From: Pseudomonadota bacterium | GTDB lineage: Bacteria > Pseudomonadota > Gammaproteobacteria > Burkholderiales > Burkholderiaceae_C | Reading direction: 5' to 3' | DNA: 64,000 nucleotides | Assembly: GCA_018241405.1 (NCBI GenBank) | Contig: JAFEDY010000011.1 | Coordinates: 1 to 64,000, forward strand | Shown: positions 18,264-26,907 of the stretch, piece by piece | Layout of the letters: each line of letters starts with the position of its first letter | Position numbering within the stretch: position 1 is the stretch's first letter | Program-made: the position numbers and the translations under genes | The notes under the pieces: generated by a model | Databases searched by the model: none | Told to the model about the DNA's origin: nothing | The model's input: only the letters and a program-made list of their open reading frames with translations

Positions 18264-19844
18264 ATGAGTACCCAGGCTCCACTCACCATCGCCATGCACG
18301 CGGCGGACAACGTCGCCATCGTCGCCAACGACGGCGGCCTGCCCGCCGGTAGCGTGCTGCCGGGCGGCCTGGTCTTGGTGGACAGGGTGCCCCAGGCGCA
18401 CAAGGTGGCGCTGGTGGACATTCCCGAGGGCGCCGCCGTGCGCCGCTATAACGTGGTCATAGGCTATGCGCTCAAGTCCATTGCGGCCGGCAGCTGGGTG
18501 CATGAGCGCCTGCTGCAAATGCCCGAGGCGCGTGCGCTCGACGGCCTGCCCATCGCCACGGTCAAGTCCGCGCCGCAGGAGCCTCTGGAAGGCTACAGCT
18601 TCGAGGGCTACCGCAACGCCGACGGTTCCGTGGGCACGCGCAACATCCTGGCCATCACGCAGACCGTGCAGTGCGTGGCCGGGGTGACGGACTTTGCCGT
18701 CCAGCGCATCAAGGCCGAGCTGCTGCCCAAGTACCCGAACGTGGACGACGTGGTGGCGCTGGAACATGGCTACGGCTGCGGCGTCGCCATCGACGCGCCG
18801 GATGCCGTGATCCCGATACGCACGCTGCGCAACATCAGCCTCAACCCCAACTTCGGCGGCGAGATCATGGTGGTCAGCCTGGGTTGCGAGAAGCTGCAGC
18901 CCGAGCGCCTGCTGCCGCCCGGCAGCATCCCACTGGTGGATGAGCGCAACGTGGCCGACGTGGGCGCCTGCGCCGATACGGCGCTGGACGTGGTCTGCCT
19001 GCAGGACGAGGCGCATGTGGGCTTCATGTCCATGGTCGAGTCCATCCTGCGCCAGGCCGAGGAACACCTGGAGCGCCTGAACGCGCGCCGGCGCGAGACG
19101 GTGCCCGCCAGCGAGCTGGTGGTGGGCGTGCAGTGCGGCGGCAGCGATGCCTTCAGCGGCGTGACGGCCAACCCGGCCGTGGGCTTTTGCACCGACCTGC
19201 TGGTGCGCGCCGGCGCCACCGTGATGTTCAGCGAGGTGACCGAGGTGCGCGACGGCATCGACCAGCTCACCGCGCGCGCCGCCACGCCCGCGGTGGCGCA
19301 GGCCCTGATCGACCAGATGGCCTGGTACGACGCCTACCTGGCGCGCGGCCGTGTGGACCGCAGCGCCAACACCACGCCCGGTAACAAGAAGGGCGGCCTG
19401 TCCAACATCGTCGAGAAGGCCATGGGCTCCATCGTCAAGAGCGGCAGCGCGCCGATCTCGGGCGTGGTGGCGCCGGGCGACAAGGCCACGCAAAAAGGCC
19501 TGCTCTATGCGGCCACGCCGGCCAGCGATTTCATCTGCGGCACGCTGCAGCTGGCAGCCGGCATGAACCTGCATGTCTTCACCACGGGGCGCGGCACGCC
19601 CTATGGCCTGGCGGCCTGTCCGGTCATCAAGGTGGCCACGCGCAGCGACCTGGCGCGGCGCTGGCACGACCTGATGGACGTGAACGCCGGCCGCATTGCC
19701 GATGGCGAGGCGACGATAGAGGAACTGGGTTGGGAGCTGTTCCGGCTGATGCTCGACGTGGCCAGCGGCCGCAAGAAAACCTGGGCCGAGGAATGGAGGC
19801 TGCACAACCAGCTAGTGCTGTTCAATCCGGCGCCGGTGACTTGA
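18264..19844 (+). CDS. garD: Galactarate dehydratase (UxaA/GarD family)
   Basis: Dehydrates galactarate to 5-keto-4-deoxyglucarate, an iron-dependent reaction in the cytoplasm. The 526-residue length agrees with GarD (523). An N-terminal SAF domain (residues about 1-100) is followed by the UxaA-type catalytic region with [37 protein letters not shown] and [10 protein letters not shown], all highly conserved in GarD. The gene starts 28 bases after the Bug receptor, with AAGGA upstream. Altronate dehydratase is an alternative name for distant relatives, but the size and the neighbouring aldolase and reductase favour galactarate. Confidence 0.9.
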   Translation: MSTQAPLTIAMHAADNVAIVANDGGLPAGSVLPGGLVLVDRVPQAHKVALVDIPEGAAVRRYNVVIGYALKSIAAGSWVHERLLQMPEARALDGLPIATVKSAPQEPLEGYSFEGYRNADGSVGTRNILAITQTVQCVAGVTDFAVQRIKAELLPKYPNVDDVVALEHGYGCGVAIDAPDAVIPIRTLRNISLNPNFGGEIMVVSLGCEKLQPERLLPPGSIPLVDERNVADVGACADTALDVVCLQDEAHVGFMSMVESILRQAEEHLERLNARRRETVPASELVVGVQCGGSDAFSGVTANPAVGFCTDLLVRAGATVMFSEVTEVRDGIDQLTARAATPAVAQALIDQMAWYDAYLARGRVDRSANTTPGNKKGGLSNIVEKAMGSIVKSGSAPISGVVAPGDKATQKGLLYAATPASDFICGTLQLAAGMNLHVFTTGRGTPYGLAACPVIKVATRSDLARRWHDLMDVNAGRIADGEATIEELGWELFRLMLDVASGRKKTWAEEWRLHNQLVLFNPAPVT

Positions 19845-19900
19845 CGAACAGGGGAGTTGAGCATCGAAGGTTTTGCACAAAACCACGTTCAACGCCCGAT

Positions 19901-19932
19901 TTACAAGCGCTAGCAGCTATAAATTTTGATTT
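19901..19932. repeat. Dispersed intergenic repeat, copy 2
   Basis: Holds the core ACAAGCGCTAGCAGCTAT followed by AAATTTTGATTTGG. It precedes the broken aldolase copy, and a corresponding sequence precedes the intact aldolase copy at 22884, showing that the duplicated block included this upstream element. Confidence 0.6.
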
Positions 19933-19982
19933 GGCATCGCATGCATAACGCACAACGCGCACCCCCCCCCGAAAGGACGGAC

Positions 19983-20282
19983 ATGAGAAGCAATCGACTC
20001 AAGAAACTTTGGCCGGCTGGTACCGCCTTCAACGGTTGGCTGAACATCCCCAACGGCTTCGCAGCCGAGGCCATGGCGTACTAGGACAGACGCAGCATGG
20101 GGTCGTCGATTGCCAGGCCATGGTGGCCCTGCTGCAGGCCTTCTCGATCAGGCTTACCGCGCCCCTCGTGCGCGTGCCCTGGCTGGAGCCCGGGATCTTC
20201 ATGAAGTCGCTGGACGCGGGTGCCTATGGCGTGATCTGAACCATGGTGAACACCCGCGAGGACACGCAAAAACTCGTTGCTG
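19983..20282 (+). pseudogene. Decayed, truncated copy of the hexarate aldolase gene (garL-like)
   Basis: The frame from ATG at 19983 matches the first third of the intact aldolase at 22954: the same ATGAGAA start with GAAAGGACGGAC upstream, NRLKKLWPAGTAFNGWLNI against the intact version's NRLKELWSAGGAAVNGWLAI, and PNGFAAEAMAY against PNGFAAETMAH. A TAG stop replaces the codon after the Tyr near residue 35, a deletion removes about nine codons soon after, and a second stop (ATCTGA where the intact gene has ATCTGC) lies near 20238. Similarity ends near 20282, where the GH3 gene's leader begins. It cannot make a functional aldolase. Confidence 0.85.
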
Positions 20283-20303
20283 ACATTCTTAGGAAATAAA
20301 GAC

Positions 20304-22631
20304 ATGAAAATCAAAACTCATCGTGCTCCTGCACGCGCAGTCCCACCCGTGGCGCAGGCAGCCGCTGGCCTGGCACTGGGGATCGCACTGACTGGATGCA
20401 ACGGGAGCTCCGAACCCTTCGCTGGTCTGACCACGCAGCCGACGCTCTCCAGCCGCAGCAAGGCGATCATCTCGGTCGATGGCAAACAGTTCCGTGATCT
20501 CAACGGCAACGGAAGACTCGATCCGTACGAGGATTGGCGGCGGCCTGTGACCGAGCGCATCGAGGACCTTGTCGGGCAGATGACGCCCGAGGAAAAAGTG
20601 GGTTTGATGATGATCAACGACAACAATGCCGGTTGCGCAGGTGCGTTGACCGCGACGGCTATTGACTACGTCAATGTACAGAAGATGACACGCTTCATAC
20701 TGCGCTCCACCGCCGCAGCGACGTCTGACCCCTGCGACGGTAGTGTCACGCCCGGGCGCGGTGGCTACAAGGTTACGCCCGAACAGCTGGCGACCTATAC
20801 CAACGCCGTACAGGAGCTGGCTGAGAAGACGCGGTTGGGCATTCCGGTGGTGTTCAAGGACAACGCCCGCAACCACGTCGAAACCGACCCGCGCCAGGGT
20901 ATCGGCGCAGGCTCCGGATCCTTCAGCCAATTCCCCAAGGAGGCAGGCTTGGCCGCAGCCGCGCTGGGTGAGCAGTTCCTCAAGGAAGGCAAGGCCACGA
21001 CCGGCGACATGTCCGTGATTCAGACCTTTACTGAAGTCATGGGCCAGGAATACAACGCCGTCGGCTTGCGTGCCATGTATGGCTATATGGCAGATCTGTT
21101 GACCGAGCCGCGCTGGTATCGCGCGCACGAGGTCTTTACGGAAGATGCTGACCTCAATGCCAACATCATGAAGTCGCTGATCGAAGGCCTGCAGGGCAGC
21201 AAGCTGCGGGACGGCACCTCGGTCACGCCGCAGACGCGGGTTGCCCTGACGATGAAGCATTTCCCGGGCGGCGGACCGCAGGAACTGGGTATGGATCCGC
21301 ACTATTCCTTTGGCAAGTACCAACAATACAGCGACAACTTTGGCTACCATTTGAAGCCTTTCGTTGCCGCGATAGGCGCGGGCGTGTCTTCCATCATGCC
21401 CTACTATGGTGTGCCCATGACCGGACGCGACGCCAAAATGAGTCCGACTCCGCTGACCTTTGACGCTGTCACTTATCCGCTGACCGGCTTTGCGTTTTCC
21501 AAGTCGATAGTGACCGAGCTGCTGCGCAACAAACTGGGCTTCAAGGGCTATGTCAACTCCGATACCGGCATCATCAACACGATGGCCTGGGGCCTGGAAG
21601 ACAAGGCGGTGCCCGAACGCGTGGCCGCGGCGATCAACGGCGGCACGGACACTCTTTCTGGCTTCGCTATCAACAAGACGGTCAAGGATCTGCTTGACCA
21701 AAATCTGATCACCCAGGCGCGCGTGGATCAGGCCGCCAGGAGCTTGCTCAAGGAGCAGTTCCAGTTGGGCCTGTTCGAAAATCCTTACATTGATGGCAAC
21801 AAGGCTGGCAGCGCCATTGGCGCGGAGGCAAACCGTGCCAAGGGCCTGGAGATTCAGAAGAAGTCTGTCGTGCTGCTGAAGAACGATGTCCAGGGCAGCG
21901 GCGCCAAGGTTTTGCCCCTCAAGGCCGGCTCTAACGTCTACACCATAGGCTTTGGAAAAGCCACCGTTCAGGGCTACGGTTACAGCGTAACCGATGGCAA
22001 CTATGACGCAAGCAAGGGGCAAAGCCGACCGGCTGTGCCTGCCGGGACCGACGTCGCGGTGATCCGCGTGCTGGTCAGAGACCTGACCATGAGCTACAGC
22101 AGCAAGGATCCTGCCACGGGCGACAACCCACTCTACATCAACCCACTGACGGGCAAGACCTGGGGTGCCGAGGATCCGTGCCGCATGTTTCCGGCCATCA
22201 ACCCCACGTGCTCCGACAGCGTGGGCACGATCTTCGGCGGGGCGCTGCCATGGGAAATCGGCGACATCAGTTTCTCAGGCATGGCGAATGCCAAGTCGCG
22301 CACGATGTACCCGACACTGGCCGATATCCAAGGCATCATGAACGAGATCGGTGACCCGAAAAAGGTAGTGCTTAGCGTTTACTTTCGTGCTCCCTACGTC
22401 ATGGATGACGCCAGCCGCCTGAAGGATGCCGGCGCCATCCTGGCGACATTCGGCGTGACCGATGTGGCCATGCTCGATGTGCTGTCAGGGAAGTTCAAGC
22501 CGCAGGGCAAGCTGCCGTTCGCGCTGCCCAAGACCATGAAGGCTGTCCAGGAGCAGCGGAGCGATTACCCTGGCTTCGACGAGACCACCGATGGCGCGCT
22601 TTACAAATTCGGCTACGGGTTGAGCTATTGA
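20304..22631 (+). CDS. Glycoside hydrolase family 3 beta-glucosidase-like lipoprotein
   Basis: Exported glycosidase of 775 residues that probably removes terminal beta-linked glucose or related sugars. The signal runs to LTGC, with Cys32 as a lipidation site. GH3 features in order are FRDLNGNGRLDPYEDW, the EKVGLMM strand, KDNARNHVETDPRQ, KHFPGGGPQE and the nucleophile Asp420 in VNSDTG (SDW in many relatives). The second domain follows from KKSVVLLKND. The protein stops right after FGYGLSY, where many GH3 enzymes begin a fibronectin-like domain, so that domain is absent. AGGAA at 20291 supports the start. It is inserted inside the hexarate island between two aldolase copies and has slightly lower GC, which suggests later arrival. 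Confidence 0.87.
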   Translation: MKIKTHRAPARAVPPVAQAAAGLALGIALTGCNGSSEPFAGLTTQPTLSSRSKAIISVDGKQFRDLNGNGRLDPYEDWRRPVTERIEDLVGQMTPEEKVGLMMINDNNAGCAGALTATAIDYVNVQKMTRFILRSTAAATSDPCDGSVTPGRGGYKVTPEQLATYTNAVQELAEKTRLGIPVVFKDNARNHVETDPRQGIGAGSGSFSQFPKEAGLAAAALGEQFLKEGKATTGDMSVIQTFTEVMGQEYNAVGLRAMYGYMADLLTEPRWYRAHEVFTEDADLNANIMKSLIEGLQGSKLRDGTSVTPQTRVALTMKHFPGGGPQELGMDPHYSFGKYQQYSDNFGYHLKPFVAAIGAGVSSIMPYYGVPMTGRDAKMSPTPLTFDAVTYPLTGFAFSKSIVTELLRNKLGFKGYVNSDTGIINTMAWGLEDKAVPERVAAAINGGTDTLSGFAINKTVKDLLDQNLITQARVDQAARSLLKEQFQLGLFENPYIDGNKAGSAIGAEANRAKGLEIQKKSVVLLKNDVQGSGAKVLPLKAGSNVYTIGFGKATVQGYGYSVTDGNYDASKGQSRPAVPAGTDVAVIRVLVRDLTMSYSSKDPATGDNPLYINPLTGKTWGAEDPCRMFPAINPTCSDSVGTIFGGALPWEIGDISFSGMANAKSRTMYPTLADIQGIMNEIGDPKKVVLSVYFRAPYVMDDASRLKDAGAILATFGVTDVAMLDVLSGKFKPQGKLPFALPKTMKAVQEQRSDYPGFDETTDGALYKFGYGLSY

Positions 22632-22644
22632 TCCCCGCCTGGCG

Positions 22645-22785
22645 ATGGCCGTTTCGCTGTTGCGCTGTGACGGTGGCTGGATTGATTTGCAGGGCCCTTC
22701 AGGTAAGCCGCTTGAGGGCACGGCGGCGAAAGGCGAGTGTCACAACGTATCCACGATTGCGGCCATGATCTACGTGGACCAGTAG
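22645..22785 (+). other. Coding-like 46-residue stub after the GH3 gene, unrecognised
   Basis: In the 322-base gap between the GH3 gene and the intact aldolase, one frame reads from an ATG through CDGGWIDLQGPSGKPLEGTA and ends in STIAAMIYVDQ and a TAG stop. It looks more like protein than random frame, but no family is recognised and no ribosome site is evident. It may be the tail of a gene lost when the region was rearranged. The rest of the gap holds no clear gene, only an ACAAGTCCAAGCAGCTAT repeat before the aldolase. Confidence 0.2.
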
Positions 22786-22883
22786 ACCCTTAAAAATCGT
22801 CGGCTGCATCACTGATGGCAGATTTTTTTCGAGGACCTTTGGCGGCATGCGGGCCTGGGTGGAACAGCTTGAAACGCCCACCC

Positions 22884-22915
22884 TACAAGTCCAAGCAGCT
22901 ATGAATTTTGCATTG
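22884..22915. repeat. Dispersed intergenic repeat, copy 3
   Basis: ACAAGTCCAAGCAGCTAT followed by GAATTTTGCATTGGTATC. It is homologous to copy 2 in front of the pseudogene, including the bases leading into the ribosome binding site, and marks the second end of the duplication. Confidence 0.55.
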
Positions 22916-22953
22916 GTATCGTGCGTATAACGCTCAACCCTGAAAGGACGGAC

Positions 22954-23748
22954 ATGAGAAACAACCGACTCAAAGAACTCTGGAGCGCCGGCGGGGCCGC
23001 TGTCAACGGCTGGCTGGCCATACCCAACGGCTTCGCGGCCGAGACCATGGCGCACCAGGGCTGGGACTCGCTGACCATTGACATGCAGCATGGCGTCGTC
23101 GATTACCAGGCCATGGTCTCGATGCTGCAGGCCATCTCGACCACGCCCACGGTGCCCCTGGTGCGCGTGCCGTGGCTGGAGCCTGGCATCCTCATGAAGA
23201 CGCTGGACGCCGGCGCCTATGGGGTGATCTGCCCCATGGTCAATACCCGCGAGGATGCGCAAAAGCTCGTCGCCTACACCCACTACGCGCCGCGCGGCAC
23301 GCGCAGCTTCGGGCCGGTGCGCGCGCTGCTGTACGGCGGCAGCGACTACCCTGCGCATGCCAATGACACCATCGTCACCTTTGCGATGATCGAGACTGCG
23401 CAGGCCCTGGACAACCTCGATGCCATCATGAGCGTCGAAGGCCTGGATGCGGTCTACATCGGGCCCAGCGACCTGTCGCTGTCGCTCGGCTGCAGGCCGG
23501 TGTTCGATGACCTTGATCCCAAGGCGCAGCAGGCCGTGGACCATATCCTGGAGCGCGCCAAGGCCCATGGGCTCGTGGCCGGCATCCATAACGGCTCGGC
23601 CGAGAGTGCGCTGGCGCGTATCGCCAGGGGTTTTCAGTTCACCACCGTGAGCTCCGACGCGCGCCTGATGGCAGCTGGCGCCCAGCAAATCCTCAAGACC
23701 ATGCACGCCAGTACGGGCACGGGCGCGCCCACTTCGGGCGCGTATTAA
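22954..23748 (+). CDS. garL: HpcH/HpaI-type aldolase, probable 2-dehydro-3-deoxyglucarate aldolase
   Basis: Class II, metal-dependent aldolase of 264 residues that would split 5-keto-4-deoxyglucarate into pyruvate and tartronate semialdehyde. The HpcH/HpaI landmarks are all here: WDSLTIDMQHGVVDYQAM near residue 42 (metal and base region), RVPWLEPGILMKTLDAGAYG near residue 72 (substrate arginine), PRGTRSFGPVR near residue 113, and VYIGPSDLSLSLG near residue 168. A ribosome site GAAAGGACGGAC precedes the ATG. It lies 35 bases before garR, so the two are coexpressed. GarL and the catechol-pathway HpaI are alike in sequence; the neighbours favour GarL. Confidence 0.87.
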   Translation: MRNNRLKELWSAGGAAVNGWLAIPNGFAAETMAHQGWDSLTIDMQHGVVDYQAMVSMLQAISTTPTVPLVRVPWLEPGILMKTLDAGAYGVICPMVNTREDAQKLVAYTHYAPRGTRSFGPVRALLYGGSDYPAHANDTIVTFAMIETAQALDNLDAIMSVEGLDAVYIGPSDLSLSLGCRPVFDDLDPKAQQAVDHILERAKAHGLVAGIHNGSAESALARIARGFQFTTVSSDARLMAAGAQQILKTMHASTGTGAPTSGAY

Positions 23749-23783
23749 ATCGCATCACCACCCACCAACAAGGACACACAATT

Positions 23784-24674
23784 ATGAAACTAGGATTCAT
23801 TGGACTAGGCATCATGGGCACGCCGATGGCGTTGAATCTGGTCAACGCTGGCCACACGGTTTACGTGAGCGCCGCCCGCAATGTGCCAGCCGCGATACAG
23901 GCGTCATCCGCCATTCAGTGCCCCACACCCGAGGAAGTGGCGCGCAACGCCGAGGTCGTCTTCCTCATGGTGCCCGACACGCCGGACGTCGAATCCGTGC
24001 TGTTCGGCGACCAGGGGGTTGCCGCGGCGCTGGGCGGCGGCGCGCGCAAGGTTGTCGTGGACATGAGCTCCATCTCGCCCATGGCCACCAAGGCCTTCGC
24101 GCAGAAGATCAATGCGCTGGGCGCGGACTACATCGACGCGCCGGTATCGGGCGGCGAGGTGGGCGCCAAGGCCGCGTCGCTGACCATCATGTGCGGCGGC
24201 GCGCCTGAAGTCTTCGAGAAGGTGCGTCCGCTCCTGGAGAAGATGGGTAAGAACATCACCCTGGTCGGCGGCAATGGTGACGGCCAGACCACCAAGGTGG
24301 CCAACCAGATCATCGTGGCGCTGAACATTGCCGCCGTGGGCGAGGCGCTGCTGTTTGCCAGCAAGGCCGGCGCCGACCCGGCCAAGGTGCGCCAGGCGCT
24401 GATGGGCGGCTTTGCATCGAGCCGCATCCTGGAGGTGCATGGCGAGCGCATGATCAACCGCACCTTCGCGCCGGGCTTTCGCATCAAGCTGCACCAGAAG
24501 GACCTGGGCCTGGCCCTGCAGGGCGCGCGCGAGCTGGGGCTGGCGCTGCCGCAGACCGCAGGCGCGGCGCAGCTGATGCAGGCCTGCGCGGCCAACGGCC
24601 ATGCCGACCTGGACCATTCCGCGCTCGTAAAGGCGCTGGAGTTGATGGCTGCGCACGAGGTCGCCAAGGCCTGA
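23784..24674 (+). CDS. garR: 2-hydroxy-3-oxopropionate reductase (tartronate semialdehyde reductase)
   Basis: Reduces tartronate semialdehyde to D-glycerate with NADH or NADPH, completing the hexarate route. It is a 296-residue beta-hydroxyacid dehydrogenase with the N-terminal signature LGFIGLGIMGTPMALNLVNA, the substrate motif DAPVSGGEVGAK near residue 116, and the catalytic lysine in GDGQTTKVANQI near residue 171. AGGA at 23769-23772 sits 12 bases before the ATG. The product would feed glycerate into glycolysis through a glycerate kinase, which is not in this window. A hairpin with a T run follows the stop. Confidence 0.95.
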   Translation: MKLGFIGLGIMGTPMALNLVNAGHTVYVSAARNVPAAIQASSAIQCPTPEEVARNAEVVFLMVPDTPDVESVLFGDQGVAAALGGGARKVVVDMSSISPMATKAFAQKINALGADYIDAPVSGGEVGAKAASLTIMCGGAPEVFEKVRPLLEKMGKNITLVGGNGDGQTTKVANQIIVALNIAAVGEALLFASKAGADPAKVRQALMGGFASSRILEVHGERMINRTFAPGFRIKLHQKDLGLALQGARELGLALPQTAGAAQLMQACAANGHADLDHSALVKALELMAAHEVAKA

Positions 24675-24682
24675 CGAAAAGC

Positions 24683-24719
24683 TGAGACGAGTCGCCTGGC
24701 GGACTCGCTCACCGTTTTT
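24683..24719. terminator. Rho-independent terminator between convergent garR and yggL
   Basis: The arms TGAG-A-CGAGTC and GACTCG-CTCA pair around an eight-base loop, leaving one bulged A, and a run of five T follows at 24715-24719. It starts nine bases after the garR stop and is positioned to end the hexarate transcript; the opposite strand lies at the end of yggL. Confidence 0.7.
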
Positions 24720-25057
24720 CAGTCCTCCACGTACCACGCATCCTTGAGCGCGCTCACCGTGGCCTCTGCCACCTCGGGCTGGGCGGCCAGCCAGGCCTGG
24801 GTGGCCTGGCGGTCGTCCTCGGTGGCGGAGCCGCGCGCGAAGGCCGTGACGAAGCCCTCGCGCACCCAGCCGGCAGCGGCCAGGTTGCGCGGCACGAGCA
24901 GCTCGTGCACGAAGCGGTCCATGAGGGCCTCCTCCTGCTCGGGCTCCAGCGCCTGCTTCACTTTCAGCTCGTACTCGAAGCCGAACTCCTGAAATTCGCC
25001 CACGCGCATCTTCTTGCGCAGGCGGCGGCTGCGTTGCTTGTTGGGTGGCAATGCCAT
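24719..25057 (-). CDS. yggL: YggL-family ribosome-associated protein
   Basis: Small 112-residue protein of the YggL (DUF469) family; the E. coli relative binds the 50S ribosomal subunit and influences assembly. The basic N-terminus (NKQRSRRLRKKMRVGEFQEF) is the family hallmark, followed by an acidic C-terminal half ending in DAWYVED. The start at 25057 gives the normal family length of 105-115. The stop lies 21 bases before the trpB-type gene's last codon on the same strand, but the direction of transcription is from trpB into yggL, so they may share a transcript. Confidence 0.85.
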   Translation of the reverse strand: MALPPNKQRSRRLRKKMRVGEFQEFGFEYELKVKQALEPEQEEALMDRFVHELLVPRNLAAAGWVREGFVTAFARGSATEDDRQATQAWLAAQPEVAEATVSALKDAWYVED

Positions 25058-25078
25058 GTCAATTCTCCAAAGTAAAAC

Positions 25079-26287
25079 TCACAAGCCCAACACCTTGGCC
25101 ACGTAGTCCGCGTCCTTGTCGCCGCGGCCCGACAGGTTGACCAGGATGTGCTGGTCCTTCGCCAGGCCAGGCGCCACGCGCATGGCCCAGGCGACGGCGT
25201 GGGCGCTCTCCAACGCGGGAATGATGCCCTCCACGCGCGACAGCTGCATGAAGGCGCCCAGGCAGTCCTTGTCGGTCACGGCCTCGTACCGCACGCGGCC
25301 CAGATCCTTCAAGTAGCTGTGCTGCGGGCCCACGCCGGGATAGTCCAGGCCCGAGGCAATGCTGTGCACGGCGGCGGGCTGGCCCTCGGCGTCTTCCAGC
25401 ACATAGCACTTCATGCCGTGGATCTCGCCGGGCTTGCCCATGGTCAGCGTGGCCGCATGGCGGCCGGGTTTGTCCGTGCCTTCGCCCGAGGGCTCCACGC
25501 CGACGAGCTTCACGCCCGCATCGTTCAGGAAGGCCGTGAAGATGCCCATGGCATTGCTGCCGCCGCCCACGCAGGCGGCCACGTAGTCGGGCAGGCGGCC
25601 GTGTTTGGCCTGGAACTGCCCGCGCGCCTCGCGGCCGACGATGCTCTGGAAGTCGCGCACCATCATCGGGAAGGGGTGGGGCCCAACCACCGAGCCGATG
25701 GCGTACAGGTAGTCGCTGGGGTTGTTGAGGTATTCCTCGAAGGCGCTGTCCACCGCCTCCTTCAACGTGGCCGCGCCGCGCGTCACGGGCACCAGCTTGC
25801 AGCCCAGGATGCGCATCTTGGTGACGTTGGGGTGCTCCTTCTCGATGTCCACCTGGCCCATGTGGATCTCGCACGGAATACCCACCAGCGCGCAGGCCGT
25901 GGCCAGCGCCACGCCATGCTGGCCCGCGCCCGTCTCGGCGATCACCTTCTTCTTGCCCATGAACTTGGCGAGCAGCGCCTCGCCCAGGCAATGGTTGATC
26001 TTGTGCGCGCCTGTGTGATTCAAATCCTCGCGCTTGAGGTGGATCTGCGCGCCGCCGAGCTGATCCGACAAGCGCCGCGCGTGAAAGATGGGGCTGGGCC
26101 GGCCCACGTAGTCGGCAAACAGCTGCGCCAGCTCGTCCTGAAAGTCCTGCCTCTTCGTGATCTCGGCGTAGGCGGCGTTGATGTCGTCCATGGCCTGTTT
26201 CAGGTGTGGCGGCACCAGCTGGCCACCGTAGGGGCCAAAGAAACCGGCGGCGTCGGGCATGGGGGCGAAGTGGGTAGTGGCAGTCAT
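25079..26287 (-). CDS. trpB: Tryptophan synthase beta chain, stand-alone and divergent
   Basis: Pyridoxal phosphate enzyme that condenses indole and serine to tryptophan; 402 residues. All catalytic elements are present: Lys96 in HTGAHKIN (Schiff base), Glu118 in AETGAGQHG (base), the phosphate cradle GGGSNAMG, and the serine of LSGRGDKD that contacts the cofactor ring nitrogen. The middle part, [16 protein letters not shown] and [12 protein letters not shown], differs from the usual betaproteobacterial TrpB (NNxIGQALLA, MGAxD). No trpA or other trp gene is nearby. It may be a paralogue working alone or on another nucleophile; function as ordinary TrpB is inference. Confidence 0.88.
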   Translation of the reverse strand: MTATTHFAPMPDAAGFFGPYGGQLVPPHLKQAMDDINAAYAEITKRQDFQDELAQLFADYVGRPSPIFHARRLSDQLGGAQIHLKREDLNHTGAHKINHCLGEALLAKFMGKKKVIAETGAGQHGVALATACALVGIPCEIHMGQVDIEKEHPNVTKMRILGCKLVPVTRGAATLKEAVDSAFEEYLNNPSDYLYAIGSVVGPHPFPMMVRDFQSIVGREARGQFQAKHGRLPDYVAACVGGGSNAMGIFTAFLNDAGVKLVGVEPSGEGTDKPGRHAATLTMGKPGEIHGMKCYVLEDAEGQPAAVHSIASGLDYPGVGPQHSYLKDLGRVRYEAVTDKDCLGAFMQLSRVEGIIPALESAHAVAWAMRVAPGLAKDQHILVNLSGRGDKDADYVAKVLGL

Positions 26288-26310
26288 CGCGTTGAAGAAG
26301 GGTGGTTGAA

Positions 26311-26352
26311 TATCAATATTGATAGCTGCCAGCGATTTATGGGCAAGCGCAA
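26311..26352. repeat. Dispersed intergenic repeat, copy 4 (inverted)
   Basis: ATTGATAGCTGCCAGCGATTTATGGGCAAGC-type sequence: TTGATAGCTGCC is the reverse complement of GGCAGCTATCAA found elsewhere, and GCAAGCGCAAAAGCGC follows. It lies just upstream of the trpB-type gene, within its probable leader. Confidence 0.55.
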
Positions 26353-26488
26353 AAGCGCATTTTTATGCCAATTGAAGCCTGGGCCCTGCCACCGGCAGCA
26401 CGGCGCAATATACGCGCAGATGCACTCCCTGCCAGGTCATGCACCGTCAGGGTTGTCCCGCGCGCCGTCACGACTGCAGAATTTGCCT

Positions 26489-26881
26489 ATGCACCTCAAG
26501 CCCTATGAATGCGTGGAAGGGACGCCATTTGTCGCCACGCGCGCCGATGTCATCCGCACCCATGGCCTGCCATGCAGCGAAGCGCGCAACCATGTGGGCC
26601 TGACGGCGCTGGACTATCGCACCGTGGTCTATCGCTTTCAGGACAGCGGCCGGCTGGAGGAGGTCACCGCCCGCGCCGAGGTGCTGCACCTGGGTGCCGT
26701 AGCCATACCATTTCGCAGCCTGGCGGCGTTCGTGCGGGCGGGCGATGCAGCCGCCTTCGAGCGCGCGGGCTTTCTCGTCAGCCCGCGCTATGGCATTGCC
26801 TTTGTGCCCGCAGAGCCTTGCTGGGTGACGGCGCTTGCCGCGCATTGCCTGGCGCAATGGGCCGCCATAGGCCAGCCCTGA
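26489..26881 (+). CDS. Hypothetical protein, 130 residues
   Basis: A small cytoplasmic protein that I do not recognise. It starts MHLKPYECVEGTPF and ends CLAQWAAIGQP, has no signal peptide or transmembrane segment, and is fairly even in composition with a hydrophobic central strand pattern (VLHLGAVAIPFRSLAAFV). No ribosome site is clear, but codon use and frame length point to a real gene. It is divergent from trpB and convergent with the DsrE-like gene, so it stands as a single-gene unit with no context clue to function. Confidence 0.6.
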   Translation: MHLKPYECVEGTPFVATRADVIRTHGLPCSEARNHVGLTALDYRTVVYRFQDSGRLEEVTARAEVLHLGAVAIPFRSLAAFVRAGDAAAFERAGFLVSPRYGIAFVPAEPCWVTALAAHCLAQWAAIGQP

Positions 26882-26907
26882 GCGGGGACGGTGCGGACGC
26901 CGGCGCG

